Assembly (NCBI GenBank): GCA_015067145.1
Contig: SVNA01000009.1
Span: forward strand, 1 to 64,000
Source: Oscillospiraceae bacterium
GTDB taxonomy: Bacteria; Bacillota; Clostridia; Oscillospirales; Ruminococcaceae
Length of the DNA stretch: 64,000 nucleotides
Direction of reading: 5' to 3'
Positions 1 through 9,086 of the stretch are shown one piece after another (the stretch's first letter is position 1; each line of letters starts with the position of its first letter). Below the pieces are notes generated by a model. That model was not told the origin of the DNA and did no database searches. It was given only the letters and a program-made list of their open reading frames with translations. A program made the position numbers and the translations under genes.

Positions 1-35
1 CTACCGTGCCAACGGATTTCTGTGAGTTTTTTCAT
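1..35 (-). CDS. 5' end of a CDS (partial, runs off window); MKKLTEIRWHG(R) resembles the start of a 2-oxoacid:ferredoxin oxidoreductase gamma subunit (IRWHGRGGQG motif)
   Basis: Minus-strand AAAGGGGATTAAAA-ATG followed by MKKLTEIRWHG; only 11 codons visible. Confidence 0.5.
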   Translation of the reverse strand, partial: MKKLTEIRWHG

Positions 36-267
36 TTTTAATCCCCTTTCAATTTTTGGCAATTTTATAAAAATTGTTATTCCAACAAGGTTTCTCACAT
101 ATGTTCATATGCTACATATGTAAGAAAAACTTATTATTATAAAGCAATTTAATAAATTGCATTATTGATTTTGTAGCCCAATTTTTACGCACAGATAGCT
201 ATAACCTTCCTTTGTCCATAAAGAAAAGTTATACTAAACTATACAATAAATATTTAGGTTCACATTA

Positions 268-296
268 AGTATAATACAAACAGCACATTTTGGCAA
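268..296 (-). promoter_or_regulatory. Putative promoter for the partial gene at 1-35: TTGCCA-N17-TATACT
   Basis: Minus-strand hexamers at 296-291 and 273-268 with 17-nt spacer; implies ~225-nt 5' UTR. Confidence 0.45.
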
Positions 297-478
297 TAGG
301 CATTTTAGCCGTAAATTAACAGCAAAACAGGGCATTTTTACCGATTGTTAAATTTTTAATTAAAATATTTTTAATCGGTTTACATATGTCGCTGTATGGT
401 GTACTTTTTGCAGTGTTTTTGTGCTATTTGTATAAAATTTGCCCTTATTTTTCTACAGGCAAAATTGCATAATTTTAA

Positions 479-516
479 AAAAATCGACAGAGCGAAGCTG
501 CCCTGTCGATTTTTGT
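479..516 (-). terminator. Intrinsic terminator of the NhaC-family gene
   Basis: AAATCGACAG...CTGTCGATTT stem with T-run on the minus strand. Confidence 0.8.
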
Positions 517-545
517 TAAGTAGAATTAAATTGTTATTTTAACAA

Positions 546-1922
546 TTATTTAGCAGCTACTTTGGAAGATGCACAGTCATGTTCCCAATCCCATGGATCT
601 TTTTTCATGCAACCGTCTGCGTATGGTACGAAGAAGGAAACGATCATTGTAACTACGAGGAGACCCTGGTACCAGAGAAGTGGGATGATATCCATTGGAC
701 CTACGGAGTAGCCAGCTGCTGCTGCGAGGGAACCTGCAACGAGGATCTGAGCACCGTAAGGGATAGCACCCTGGAAGATACAGGATGTAATGTCGAGGAT
801 AGAAGCTGTTTTTCTTGGGTCAACTTTGTATTCGTTTGCGATACCTTTTGCGATTGGGCCAACAATGATGATGGAAACTGTGTTGTTAGCTGTTGCAAGG
901 TCAGCTGCTGCTGTGAGAGCTGCGATACCGAACTGAGCAGATGTTTTGCCCTTGATGAATGTCTGGATTTTGCCAAGGAGCCATTCCAGACCGCCCTGTT
1001 TTGTAACCATGTAAGACAGACCGCCCATGAAGAGGGAGAGGAAGAATACTTCTGCCATGCCTGTGAAACCGGAGTAGATGTTGGAAGCGAATGTAAGGAT
1101 TGTGAGTTCGCCGCCTACCATACCGATGATACCTGCGGAGAAGATACCTACTGCCAATGTTACGAATACGTTGAGACCAACGATTGCGAGAACAAGAACA
1201 AGGATGTATGGGAGAACTTTGATAACGCTGAATTCAAGAACTTCTGGAGCAACAGCTGTTTCTGGTCTGCCGAAGATAGCAAGGAGAACAACTGTGATAA
1301 CTGCTGCTGGAGCTGCGATAAGACCGTTAACACGGAATTTATCTTTCATTTCAACGCCCTGTGTTCTTGTTGCAGCGATTGTTGTGTCGGAGATCATGGA
1401 GAGGTTGTCACCGAACATAGCACCGCCGATAACAGCTGCTACAGCGAGAGGAATGTTAAGACCTGCAACGTCTGCAACGCCGAGAGCGATTGGGATAAGT
1501 GCGGAAACTGTACCCATGGATGTACCTGTTGCTACACCAAGGAATGCAGCGATGATGAACATGCCTGGGATGAGGAGTGGAGCTGGGATGAATTTAACAC
1601 CCATGTTAACTGTGGAAGCAACACCGCCCATTGCACTTGCAACAGCAGAGAAGCCGCCTGCGAAAAGGTAAACCATCAACATGATGATGATGTCTTCCTG
1701 ACCACAGCCTTTTGCAAAGTCAGAGAAGTTTTCTTCAACTGTGCCTTTGAACATAATGAATGCTACGAGAACAGCAAAGAAGAGTGCTACTGGAGATGGG
1801 AACTGATAGAAAGCCATATCAACGCCCTGTGCCTGCAGGATGATACCTGCGCCGAGATAGATAACGATAAAGATAAGAAGTGGAATCAAAGCCAGACCGT
1901 TACCTTTTTTCTGATTACTCAT
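546..1922 (-). CDS. NhaC-superfamily Na+/H+ antiporter family protein (possible MetT-type amino-acid transporter)
   Basis: ORF trimmed to MSNQKKGNG..., preceded by AAGGAGGATTAT; multi-TM, NhaC-like motifs. Confidence 0.85.
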   Translation of the reverse strand: MSNQKKGNGLALIPLLIFIVIYLGAGIILQAQGVDMAFYQFPSPVALFFAVLVAFIMFKGTVEENFSDFAKGCGQEDIIIMLMVYLFAGGFSAVASAMGGVASTVNMGVKFIPAPLLIPGMFIIAAFLGVATGTSMGTVSALIPIALGVADVAGLNIPLAVAAVIGGAMFGDNLSMISDTTIAATRTQGVEMKDKFRVNGLIAAPAAVITVVLLAIFGRPETAVAPEVLEFSVIKVLPYILVLVLAIVGLNVFVTLAVGIFSAGIIGMVGGELTILTFASNIYSGFTGMAEVFFLSLFMGGLSYMVTKQGGLEWLLGKIQTFIKGKTSAQFGIAALTAAADLATANNTVSIIIVGPIAKGIANEYKVDPRKTASILDITSCIFQGAIPYGAQILVAGSLAAAAGYSVGPMDIIPLLWYQGLLVVTMIVSFFVPYADGCMKKDPWDWEHDCASSKVAAK

Positions 1923-2366
1923 AATAAGATAATCCTCCTTTTTTTTAATATGTAAACGTTTATACATTATAAAACATTGACTGACTGACAAATTCTTTGT
2001 GCAATTTATACAGTTTCGCAAAGTTTTATAACAAAATTGTTTATTTTATATTACCAAACTATTAACAAGATTTCAACCATCAGTTTCACATAACCAGTTA
2101 TCGCTTTTCTATATAACCTTTTTGTCAGCTTATCTAAAAAACAGATAACGGGATATAGAAATAAAGTGCTAACATTATTTTTTTTGTTATGCTATTATAA
2201 TAGTAACAAGACAAAATGACAACTTGCGGGTATTTTTGAGTAAAATTTTTATAAAAAATGCTATATCAAAAACATATACCTTATAAAATGTCTCCGTCTT
2301 ATTGTACAGGCAGCGCTTTCAGCGCTTTAATATTACAGTTTACAATTTTACAAAGGAGTTTTTATC

Positions 2367-3560
2367 ATGGATTACACAAACAAAGGTTTTGGCACAAAAG
2401 CTGTTCATGCTGGTAACGTACACGACAAACAGTACGGTGCTTTGACAATGCCAATCTATCAGACATCTACATTCGTATTCGAAAGCTGTGCACAGGGCGC
2501 TGCAAGATTCCGTGGCGAAGAAGCAGGTTACATCTACTCCCGTCTCGGCAACCCAACAACTTCCGTTCTCGAAGCTAAAATCGCAGCTCTCGACGGTGCA
2601 GAAGCTTCCCTCGCAACATCCTCCGGTATGGGTGCTATCTCCTCTACACTCTGGACAATCGCAAAAGCTGGTGCACACATCGTTGCTGACGGCACACTCT
2701 ACGGCTGTACATACGCTCTTCTTGCACACGGTCTTACAAGATACGGTGTTGAAGTAACATTCCTCGATACATCCGATATCGAAGCAGTTAAAGCAGCTCT
2801 CAAAGAAAACACAGTTGCTGTATACCTCGAAACACCAGCTAACCCTAACCTCAAAATTGCTGACATCGCAGCAGTAGCAGAAGCAGCACACGCTTACAAC
2901 CCAGAAATCAAAGTTATCTGCGACAACACATTTGCTTCTCCATACCTCCAGAGCCCACTTGCTCTCGGTGCTGACGTTGTTGTTTACTCCGCAACAAAAT
3001 ACCTCAACGGCCATGGCGACGTTATCGCTGGTTTCGTTTCCGGTAAAGCTGACTTCGTAAGCCAGGTTAGAATGTTCGGTGTAAAAGACATGACAGGTTC
3101 CGTTCTTGGCCCACAGGAAGCATTCCTTATCCTCCGTGGTCTCAAAACATTCGAAATCAGAATGATGAGACACTGCGAATCCGGCAAAAAAGTTGCTGAA
3201 TTCCTCAACAACCACCCAATGGTTGAAAAAGTTTACTACCCAGGTCTTGCAAGCCATGCTAACCATGAAGTTGCTGCAAAACAGATGCGTGACTTTGGTG
3301 CAATGATCTCCTTCGAAGTTAAAGGCGGCAAAGCTGCTGGTGAAAAATTTGTTAACAGCCTTGAACTCTGCACACTTGCAGTTTCCCTCGGCGACGCTGA
3401 AACACTTATCGAACACCCAGCTTCCATGACACACTCTACATACAGCCCAGCTGAACTTGCTGAAGCAGGTATCCCAGAAGGTCTCGTAAGACTTTCCGTT
3501 GGTCTTGAAAATGTAGAAGATATCATCGCTGACCTCGAACAGGGTTTCGCAAAACTTTAA
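2367..3560 (+). CDS. Trans-sulfuration PLP enzyme, methionine gamma-lyase-like
   Basis: YSRLGNPTT, SATKYLNGHGD (PLP lysine), LYGCTYALLAHG with Cys at the MGL-type position; SD AAAGGAG. Confidence 0.85.
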   Translation: MDYTNKGFGTKAVHAGNVHDKQYGALTMPIYQTSTFVFESCAQGAARFRGEEAGYIYSRLGNPTTSVLEAKIAALDGAEASLATSSGMGAISSTLWTIAKAGAHIVADGTLYGCTYALLAHGLTRYGVEVTFLDTSDIEAVKAALKENTVAVYLETPANPNLKIADIAAVAEAAHAYNPEIKVICDNTFASPYLQSPLALGADVVVYSATKYLNGHGDVIAGFVSGKADFVSQVRMFGVKDMTGSVLGPQEAFLILRGLKTFEIRMMRHCESGKKVAEFLNNHPMVEKVYYPGLASHANHEVAAKQMRDFGAMISFEVKGGKAAGEKFVNSLELCTLAVSLGDAETLIEHPASMTHSTYSPAELAEAGIPEGLVRLSVGLENVEDIIADLEQGFAKL

Positions 3561-3600
3561 TCTGACACTTTTAGTAATATCCATACAAATTTTCTACGCA

Positions 3601-3632
3601 AAGACAGGGCTTTTTATAAGCCCTGTTTTTGT
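3601..3632 (+). terminator. Intrinsic terminator after the methionine gamma-lyase-like gene
   Basis: ACAGGGCTT...AAGCCCTGTTTTT. Confidence 0.85.
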
Positions 3633-3752
3633 TTGTATATATTTATTTTCTGTATACCTTTCGTCCTCTGCAGATATACCTTATCTTTTTGTGATAAACA
3701 CCATTATTTATACATATACTAATATGTATATTATAAATAAGGTGGTTTTTTG

Positions 3753-4475
3753 ATGAACAAGGATTATTGTCTTACAGGAACAAAGGTTGTAATTCGCAGA
3801 CTGTTCAAACAGGATTTTGAGGATATATTAAGCTGTTATGAGGAATACAAATTACTTTATCACAACCCGATAAACACCGGTTTTATGGAAAATATATTTT
3901 TATACGGTGAAATATGGGGTGCGTATCTGAAAGACAATATTATAGGATGCTGTTATTACTTCCCTGTAAACAGTGAATTTTTCTCTTCATCTGCTTTTTG
4001 TGAGGCATTGAAAGACTTTATCAGTAACAGCGAAAAATATTTTTATATGGGATATGTGGGTATAAAACACGGTATGATGTCAACCTGTGATCCAGAATGT
4101 CCAAACCGACCAACCGAAAGCGGCTTGTATCAGGCTTTTATGAATATCGCACAGATGCAGGCTTTCAGGAGAGGTTTCAAGTATATAATTCATGCTTCAC
4201 CTGTAAAATTGAGACAATGCTCCGAAACCTTTTTTACCGGCGGATATAATCTTATAAAAATCCGTGGCTTGGAAAATCTTGTTGTCCATTATATTTTTGC
4301 AAAACCTGTATTCAGCGAAGAAAATATATATGAAACAGACACAACCGCCCCTCCGAAAAAAATACTGCTTGAGGACACAAAAAAAATATCCGCCCTGCTT
4401 GAGAACGGATACTGTGGAGTTGATTATTCAAAAAATGATAATACTATGTATTTGTGCAGATTAATAACCGATTAA
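3753..4475 (+). CDS. Hypothetical protein, possibly GNAT-like
   Basis: Intact ORF with AAGGTGG upstream; weak acetyltransferase-like N-terminal pattern. Confidence 0.6.
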   Translation: MNKDYCLTGTKVVIRRLFKQDFEDILSCYEEYKLLYHNPINTGFMENIFLYGEIWGAYLKDNIIGCCYYFPVNSEFFSSSAFCEALKDFISNSEKYFYMGYVGIKHGMMSTCDPECPNRPTESGLYQAFMNIAQMQAFRRGFKYIIHASPVKLRQCSETFFTGGYNLIKIRGLENLVVHYIFAKPVFSEENIYETDTTAPPKKILLEDTKKISALLENGYCGVDYSKNDNTMYLCRLITD

Positions 4476-5297
4476 AAGACCTTTTTCCATAGCATAAAAG
4501 CTTGTGAGGCCTTTGCAGTGGTTTACAGTGATATCCTCTGTGTGACATCTTTCCCTGATAAGCTCTTTGATTCTTTCAACCGCTTTCAGATTGTTGCAGT
4601 GGCTGATAACAACAGGCTTGCCTGTCATATCCTTCTGCTCGTTCATATATTCAACCATTTTTTCAAGGGTTTTTTCGTCACCACGCACCTTGAACATAAG
4701 TTCCACTGTACCGATATCACTTGCCTGTGCAACAAGGTGAATACCCAGTGCCGCAACCACTTTGCCTACAAGAGGTTTCATTCTGCCTGCTTTGATAAGG
4801 TTGTCAAACTTTTCGAGGGTGAAAACAAGTCTCACTTCTTTTGCGTATTCTTCAATTTTTTCTACGATTTCTTCAAAAGGAAGACCTTCACCGATAAGCT
4901 TGTCTGCATAACGTGCAATAAGCACCATTTCGCCTGCTGTTGACCAGCTGTTTACAACATGAACGTTCTTTTCAGGATATTCTTCTTTTACCATTTCTGC
5001 TGCCTGAACTGCCGCATTATATGTACCGCTGAGATTGCTTGTGATACAGATACAGATGATATTGTCTGCTGTTATAAAATGCTCGTAAAAAGCATTTGGC
5101 GGCGGGCATGCTGTAGATGATGCGGATTTCTCTTTATCCATAGCATCCAGCAGCTGAGGAACATCTATAGTTTCATCGTCCACAAACTCTTTATCTCCAA
5201 CGCGGATTGTCAGAGGTGCAATTTTAATTTCTGCATTTTTAAAAGTATGCTGCGGCATAAGGTCACAGCTGGAGTCAAGCACGATGTTCCATGTCAT
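4461..5297 (-). CDS. DegV family protein
   Basis: VLDSSCDLMPQ, SSTACPPPNAFYEHF, ITSNLSGTYNAA motifs. Confidence 0.9.
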   Translation of the reverse strand: MTWNIVLDSSCDLMPQHTFKNAEIKIAPLTIRVGDKEFVDDETIDVPQLLDAMDKEKSASSTACPPPNAFYEHFITADNIICICITSNLSGTYNAAVQAAEMVKEEYPEKNVHVVNSWSTAGEMVLIARYADKLIGEGLPFEEIVEKIEEYAKEVRLVFTLEKFDNLIKAGRMKPLVGKVVAALGIHLVAQASDIGTVELMFKVRGDEKTLEKMVEYMNEQKDMTGKPVVISHCNNLKAVERIKELIRERCHTEDITVNHCKGLTSFYAMEKGLLIGY

Positions 5298-5341
5298 AAT
5301 AGATATACCTCTTTTTGCAAATTTACATAGTTTTCAAAACT

Positions 5342-5370
5342 ATATTACACCACTTAAATAATTATGTCAA
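5342..5370 (-). promoter_or_regulatory. Putative sigma-A promoter for the DegV gene: TTGACA-N17-TAATAT
   Basis: Minus-strand TTGACA (5370-5365), 17-nt spacer, TAATAT (5347-5342). Confidence 0.75.
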
Positions 5371-5385
5371 CAAATAAATATAACA

Positions 5386-5414
5386 TTGACAAAAGTTTAT
5401 TTTTATCTTAATAT
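5386..5414 (+). promoter_or_regulatory. Putative sigma-A promoter for the DUF1836 gene: TTGACA-N17-TAATAT
   Basis: TTGACA 5386-5391, 17-nt spacer, TAATAT 5409-5414. Confidence 0.75.
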
Positions 5415-5485
5415 AATTTTAACAAAGTTATTGTTTGAATTTACCAATATCAGTTTAGCATACAATATTCCAGAGGTAAAGTATT

Positions 5486-6007
5486 ATGACAAATAAATTC
5501 CAAGATTTTCATATGCCGAGATATGATGAAATTCCTGACATAGATTTATATATGGACCAGCTGCTTGCATACATCGATAAAGTGCTGTCTCCGTTGCTTA
5601 TAACAAACAACGAGAAAACCCTGACAACATCTATGGTTAACAACTATGTAAAACAGGGTGTATTGCCACCTACTGTAAAGAAAAGATATTCCCGCGAACA
5701 TGTAATTATCCTTATGGAAATCTGTCTTGCAAAACAGATTTACTCCATACAGGAAATCGGCAAGCTTATCAGCGTTCAGCATGCAATATTTGACACAAAA
5801 ACAAGCTATAACTATATCTGTACCGAGCTGGAAAATGCCCTTAAATGCACCTTTGCAAACGAGCCTCTTATAAAAGACAGCGGCAGCAGCAACAAAGCCG
5901 CCCGTCTGCTTGTCCGCAACACCGTTATAGCCTTTGCACACAAACTCCATACACAGCTTATGTGCGAAGAACTGTATAAAGAACACGTTGAAAACGCTGA
6001 AGAATAA
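5486..6007 (+). CDS. DUF1836 domain-containing protein
   Basis: MVNNYVKQGVLPPTVKKRYSREHV(I/A) pattern, HTH-like. Confidence 0.8.
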   Translation: MTNKFQDFHMPRYDEIPDIDLYMDQLLAYIDKVLSPLLITNNEKTLTTSMVNNYVKQGVLPPTVKKRYSREHVIILMEICLAKQIYSIQEIGKLISVQHAIFDTKTSYNYICTELENALKCTFANEPLIKDSGSSNKAARLLVRNTVIAFAHKLHTQLMCEELYKEHVENAEE

Positions 6008-6025
6008 CAATTCAATAAAAACAAT

Positions 6026-6067
6026 TACCCGCCAGACACTTTTTATCAGTGTGGCGGGTAGTTTTTT
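6026..6067. terminator. Intrinsic terminator, probably bidirectional
   Basis: TACCCGCCAGACACT...AGTGTGGCGGGTA then GTTTTTT. Confidence 0.8.
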
Positions 6068-6075
6068 GCAATTTT

Positions 6076-6291
6076 TTATCTGTTGAACAGCTCCTGCATT
6101 CTGTCAAAATTCTGCTGTTTTCTCTTTTTGGTTTCCTCTTCTGCATAGTGAAACATACCGTCTTTGAGACATACAATATCGTTTTCCTGCACATCGTAGT
6201 CGAAAAACTCTCTTGCAAACACCTGAAGTTCACCAAAAGAATCCTCTGTGAGAATCATAGGACCTTTTATCTGTATGATAGAATAAAACAT
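6076..6291 (-). CDS. DUF3006 domain-containing small protein
   Basis: 71 aa; adjacent to ComEC-type MBL hydrolase, typical DUF3006 context. Confidence 0.65.
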   Translation of the reverse strand: MFYSIIQIKGPMILTEDSFGELQVFAREFFDYDVQENDIVCLKDGMFHYAEEETKKRKQQNFDRMQELFNR

Positions 6292-6292
6292 T

Positions 6293-7174
6293 TTATCCTC
6301 CTGTTTTTGTCAGCAGTTTATTTTTTGTTATTGAATATACAATAGTTCCGTCACGGAATGTTATGCCGTAAGGAATATTATTTTTCTCAAATCTCTTTAC
6401 AACACTGTTGTGTGGATGACCGTATTCGTTGTCCTTGCCTGCCGAAATTGCAATAAAATCGGGGTTGATTGTTTTTATGAATTCTTCGCTGTTGGATGTA
6501 GACGAACCGTGATGGCCCGCTGTGAAAAGTGTTACCTTTTCTCCGAAAACCTTCATCAGTCTTTTTTCATATTCCTCTTCCCCGTCAGCGGTATTGAGAT
6601 ATGTGAAATCTCCCTGACGGAACAACGCGGCAACCGAGGTATCATTTACTGTCAGGTCATTGTATGTTTCGTCCAGTATTGTCAGCGTACCGTTGCCGAC
6701 TGTGTAACTGTCGCCCTTTCGGGCAGGGATAAGTTTTATGTTTTTCTTATCCACAGTATCAAGGAACAGTTCAAAGAACGAGGTTGTCGGCATATTTTCC
6801 ACAGTGAGATTTGGGATAACCATATTATTTATGCGGAAATTGTTCATCACATCTATAATATCGGAGGTGTGGTCGAAGTGAAAATGTGTAACCACAACCA
6901 GTTCCAGCTCTGTTATCCCCGCATTGCCAAGATAGGTTACTGCATCGGTGTGCCCCGTATTTGTATAACCCGCATCGATAAGACAGTATCTGCCGCCACT
7001 TGCGATCAAAGCACTGTTGGCCTGACCAACGCTGAGTATGGAAACAGTGTCCCCTGCCTGTGCAAGATTTACAGGGTTTGGCTTTGTGGGGCCAAAATTG
7101 CCCAGCTGTGTGAGCGAAAACCCGATTATAACAATAACCAGAAGATATACAATCTTTAAAATCTTACTTTTCAT
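6293..7174 (-). CDS. ComEC/Rec2-type MBL-fold metallohydrolase
   Basis: VVTHFHFDHTSDI, TAGHHGSSTSNS, GHPH motifs. Confidence 0.9.
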   Translation of the reverse strand: MKSKILKIVYLLVIVIIGFSLTQLGNFGPTKPNPVNLAQAGDTVSILSVGQANSALIASGGRYCLIDAGYTNTGHTDAVTYLGNAGITELELVVVTHFHFDHTSDIIDVMNNFRINNMVIPNLTVENMPTTSFFELFLDTVDKKNIKLIPARKGDSYTVGNGTLTILDETYNDLTVNDTSVAALFRQGDFTYLNTADGEEEYEKRLMKVFGEKVTLFTAGHHGSSTSNSEEFIKTINPDFIAISAGKDNEYGHPHNSVVKRFEKNNIPYGITFRDGTIVYSITKNKLLTKTGG

Positions 7175-9069
7175 CGTCTACCCTTGTGCATATCTCGGTT
7201 GCGTTTCTGTGCTTCCTGCCAGTTTTTTACAGGCACATTTTTGCGTTTTGGACTGGATGCGGAATATGCAGCCTCTGATTTTGTCTTTTTGCTGCCTACA
7301 AGAAGAGGTATAAGGTCTTCGCGATGTACCTGTTTCAGTGCTTCACGCACAACCTGTGTATTTTTAGGATTGTAGTACTGCAGCAGTGCACGCTGTGTTG
7401 CCTTTTCCTGAGAAGTTTTTGCAACATATACAGGTTTGAGTGTGTACGGGTCAAGACCTGTGTAGTACATTGATGTGGAAACCGTACCGGGTGTAGGATA
7501 AAAATCCTGTACCTGCTCAGGTCTGATTTTATTTTTAGCCAGATACTCTGCCAGCAGAACAGCATCCTTGAGGGTGCTGCCCGGATGGCTGGACATAAGA
7601 TATGGCACAAGATACTGTTCCTTGCCAATTTTCTTTGTTATCTGATAGAACTTGTTCTGGAATCGGTCGTACAGACCCAGAGCAGGCTTGCCCATACATT
7701 CCAGTGTTTTCGGTGCAAAATGTTCAGGTGCAACCTTCAGCTGACCGCTTACGTGGTGCTGCACCAGTTCTTTGAAGAAACTGTCGTCCCTGTCGTGCAT
7801 TATGTAGTCATATCGGAGACCGCTGCGGACAAACACACGTTTTACACCTTTTATTGCACGGATTTTACGCAACAGGCTGAGGTAGTCGCTGTGGTCAACC
7901 TGAAGATGGGGACAAGGTGTAGGTGCAAGACATTTTCTGTCGGGACAAAGACCCTCTGTTACCTGCTTTTTGCAGCTTGGAATACGGAAGTCGGCAGTAG
8001 GGCCGCCAACATCGTGGATATACCCTTTAAAATCAGGGGATGCAGCAATCTTTTCCGCCTCTGCCAGTACACTTTCGTGGCTGCGGCTGGTTACAAAGCG
8101 GCCCTGGTGCATTGTGATTGCACAGAAGTTGCAGCCGCCAAAACAGCCACGGTTATGGATAATGGAGAAACTTACCTCCTGAATGGAGTTAAGGCCGCCC
8201 TCCTTGTCATATATTTCAGGGTATGTGCGGGTAAAGGGCAGTGCAAAAAGTGCATCCAGCTCCTTGCGGTAGAGTGGTTTTGCAGGCTTGTTCTGTACAA
8301 GGTACAGATCATTTGTCTGCTTCTGCACCACAACCTTGCCGTTGATATGGTCCTGATTTTCCATCTGTACACGGGTTGCTTTGGAATAGCTGACCTTATC
8401 TTCGCTTACCTTTTTATAGCTTGCACATTCAGCATAACCTACAGGCAGTTCCCACTGCTGAGCCAGCCAGCAGGTACCTGGGATATCGTGCATTGTTTTT
8501 ATATCTTCACCTCTGGCAAGACGCTGTACAATCTCGGCTGTCTGACGTTCGCTCATGCCAAAGGACAGCAAATCAGCACCGCTGTCCAGAAGAACCGAGG
8601 GCATAACGGAATCTGACCAGTAGTCGTAGTGTGCAAAACGGCGAAGCGAAGCCTCTATGCCGCCGATAACTACAGGCAGGTCAGAGTAAGCCTGTTTTGC
8701 CAGCTGTGTGTAGACCGTAACAGCACGGTCAGGGCGTTTACCCTGTTTGCCGCCAGCGGAATAGTCATCGGTATCACGGCGTTTTTTTGCAACAGTGTAA
8801 TGGGTAACCATACTGTCCACGTTGCCGCTGCCAATGAGAAAACCGTATTTTGGCTTGCCGAAGCGTTTGAAATCCTCGCAGTTGTTGAATTTTGGCTGCG
8901 GAAGCACACAAACATTAAAGCCCAGTGCATCAACAATTCTTGCGATAACCGCAGTGCCAAAGCTTGGGTGGTCAACGTAGGCATCTCCCCCCACAACCAC
9001 GAAATCAGGCTGGGTAAATCCAGCCTGTATCATTTCGTCATAGGTAATAGGTAATAATTTTTCTGTCAT
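7171..9069 (-). CDS. YgiQ family radical SAM protein
   Basis: NRGCFGGCNFCAI radical SAM CxxxCxxC motif; YgiQ-like N-terminus. Confidence 0.93.
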   Translation of the reverse strand: MTEKLLPITYDEMIQAGFTQPDFVVVGGDAYVDHPSFGTAVIARIVDALGFNVCVLPQPKFNNCEDFKRFGKPKYGFLIGSGNVDSMVTHYTVAKKRRDTDDYSAGGKQGKRPDRAVTVYTQLAKQAYSDLPVVIGGIEASLRRFAHYDYWSDSVMPSVLLDSGADLLSFGMSERQTAEIVQRLARGEDIKTMHDIPGTCWLAQQWELPVGYAECASYKKVSEDKVSYSKATRVQMENQDHINGKVVVQKQTNDLYLVQNKPAKPLYRKELDALFALPFTRTYPEIYDKEGGLNSIQEVSFSIIHNRGCFGGCNFCAITMHQGRFVTSRSHESVLAEAEKIAASPDFKGYIHDVGGPTADFRIPSCKKQVTEGLCPDRKCLAPTPCPHLQVDHSDYLSLLRKIRAIKGVKRVFVRSGLRYDYIMHDRDDSFFKELVQHHVSGQLKVAPEHFAPKTLECMGKPALGLYDRFQNKFYQITKKIGKEQYLVPYLMSSHPGSTLKDAVLLAEYLAKNKIRPEQVQDFYPTPGTVSTSMYYTGLDPYTLKPVYVAKTSQEKATQRALLQYYNPKNTQVVREALKQVHREDLIPLLVGSKKTKSEAAYSASSPKRKNVPVKNWQEAQKRNRDMHKGRR

Positions 9070-9086
9070 AATATATTATCGTATAT

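Noticed and set aside
77-91. TTGTT/AACAA half-sites near 77-91 as a Rex operator
   Set aside because: Spacing is too short for the Rex consensus; AT-rich chance match is likely.
529-547. AATTGTTA-TTT-TAACAATT as a Rex operator
   Set aside because: Perfect repeat, but the half-site spacing (3 nt) is wrong for Rex, and it overlaps the NhaC stop codon rather than a promoter.
579-1955. 458-aa plus-strand ORF opposite the NhaC-family gene
   Set aside because: Shadow ORF: extremely Cys-rich, low-complexity composition, no RBS, and explained by codon bias of the real minus-strand gene.
2340-3584. 414-aa minus-strand ORF opposite the lyase-like gene
   Set aside because: Antisense by-product of strong codon bias; Cys/Phe-rich, no recognisable domain.
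7585-8616. 343-aa plus-strand ORF opposite ygiQ
   Set aside because: No domain or RBS; opposite strand is an unambiguous radical SAM protein.
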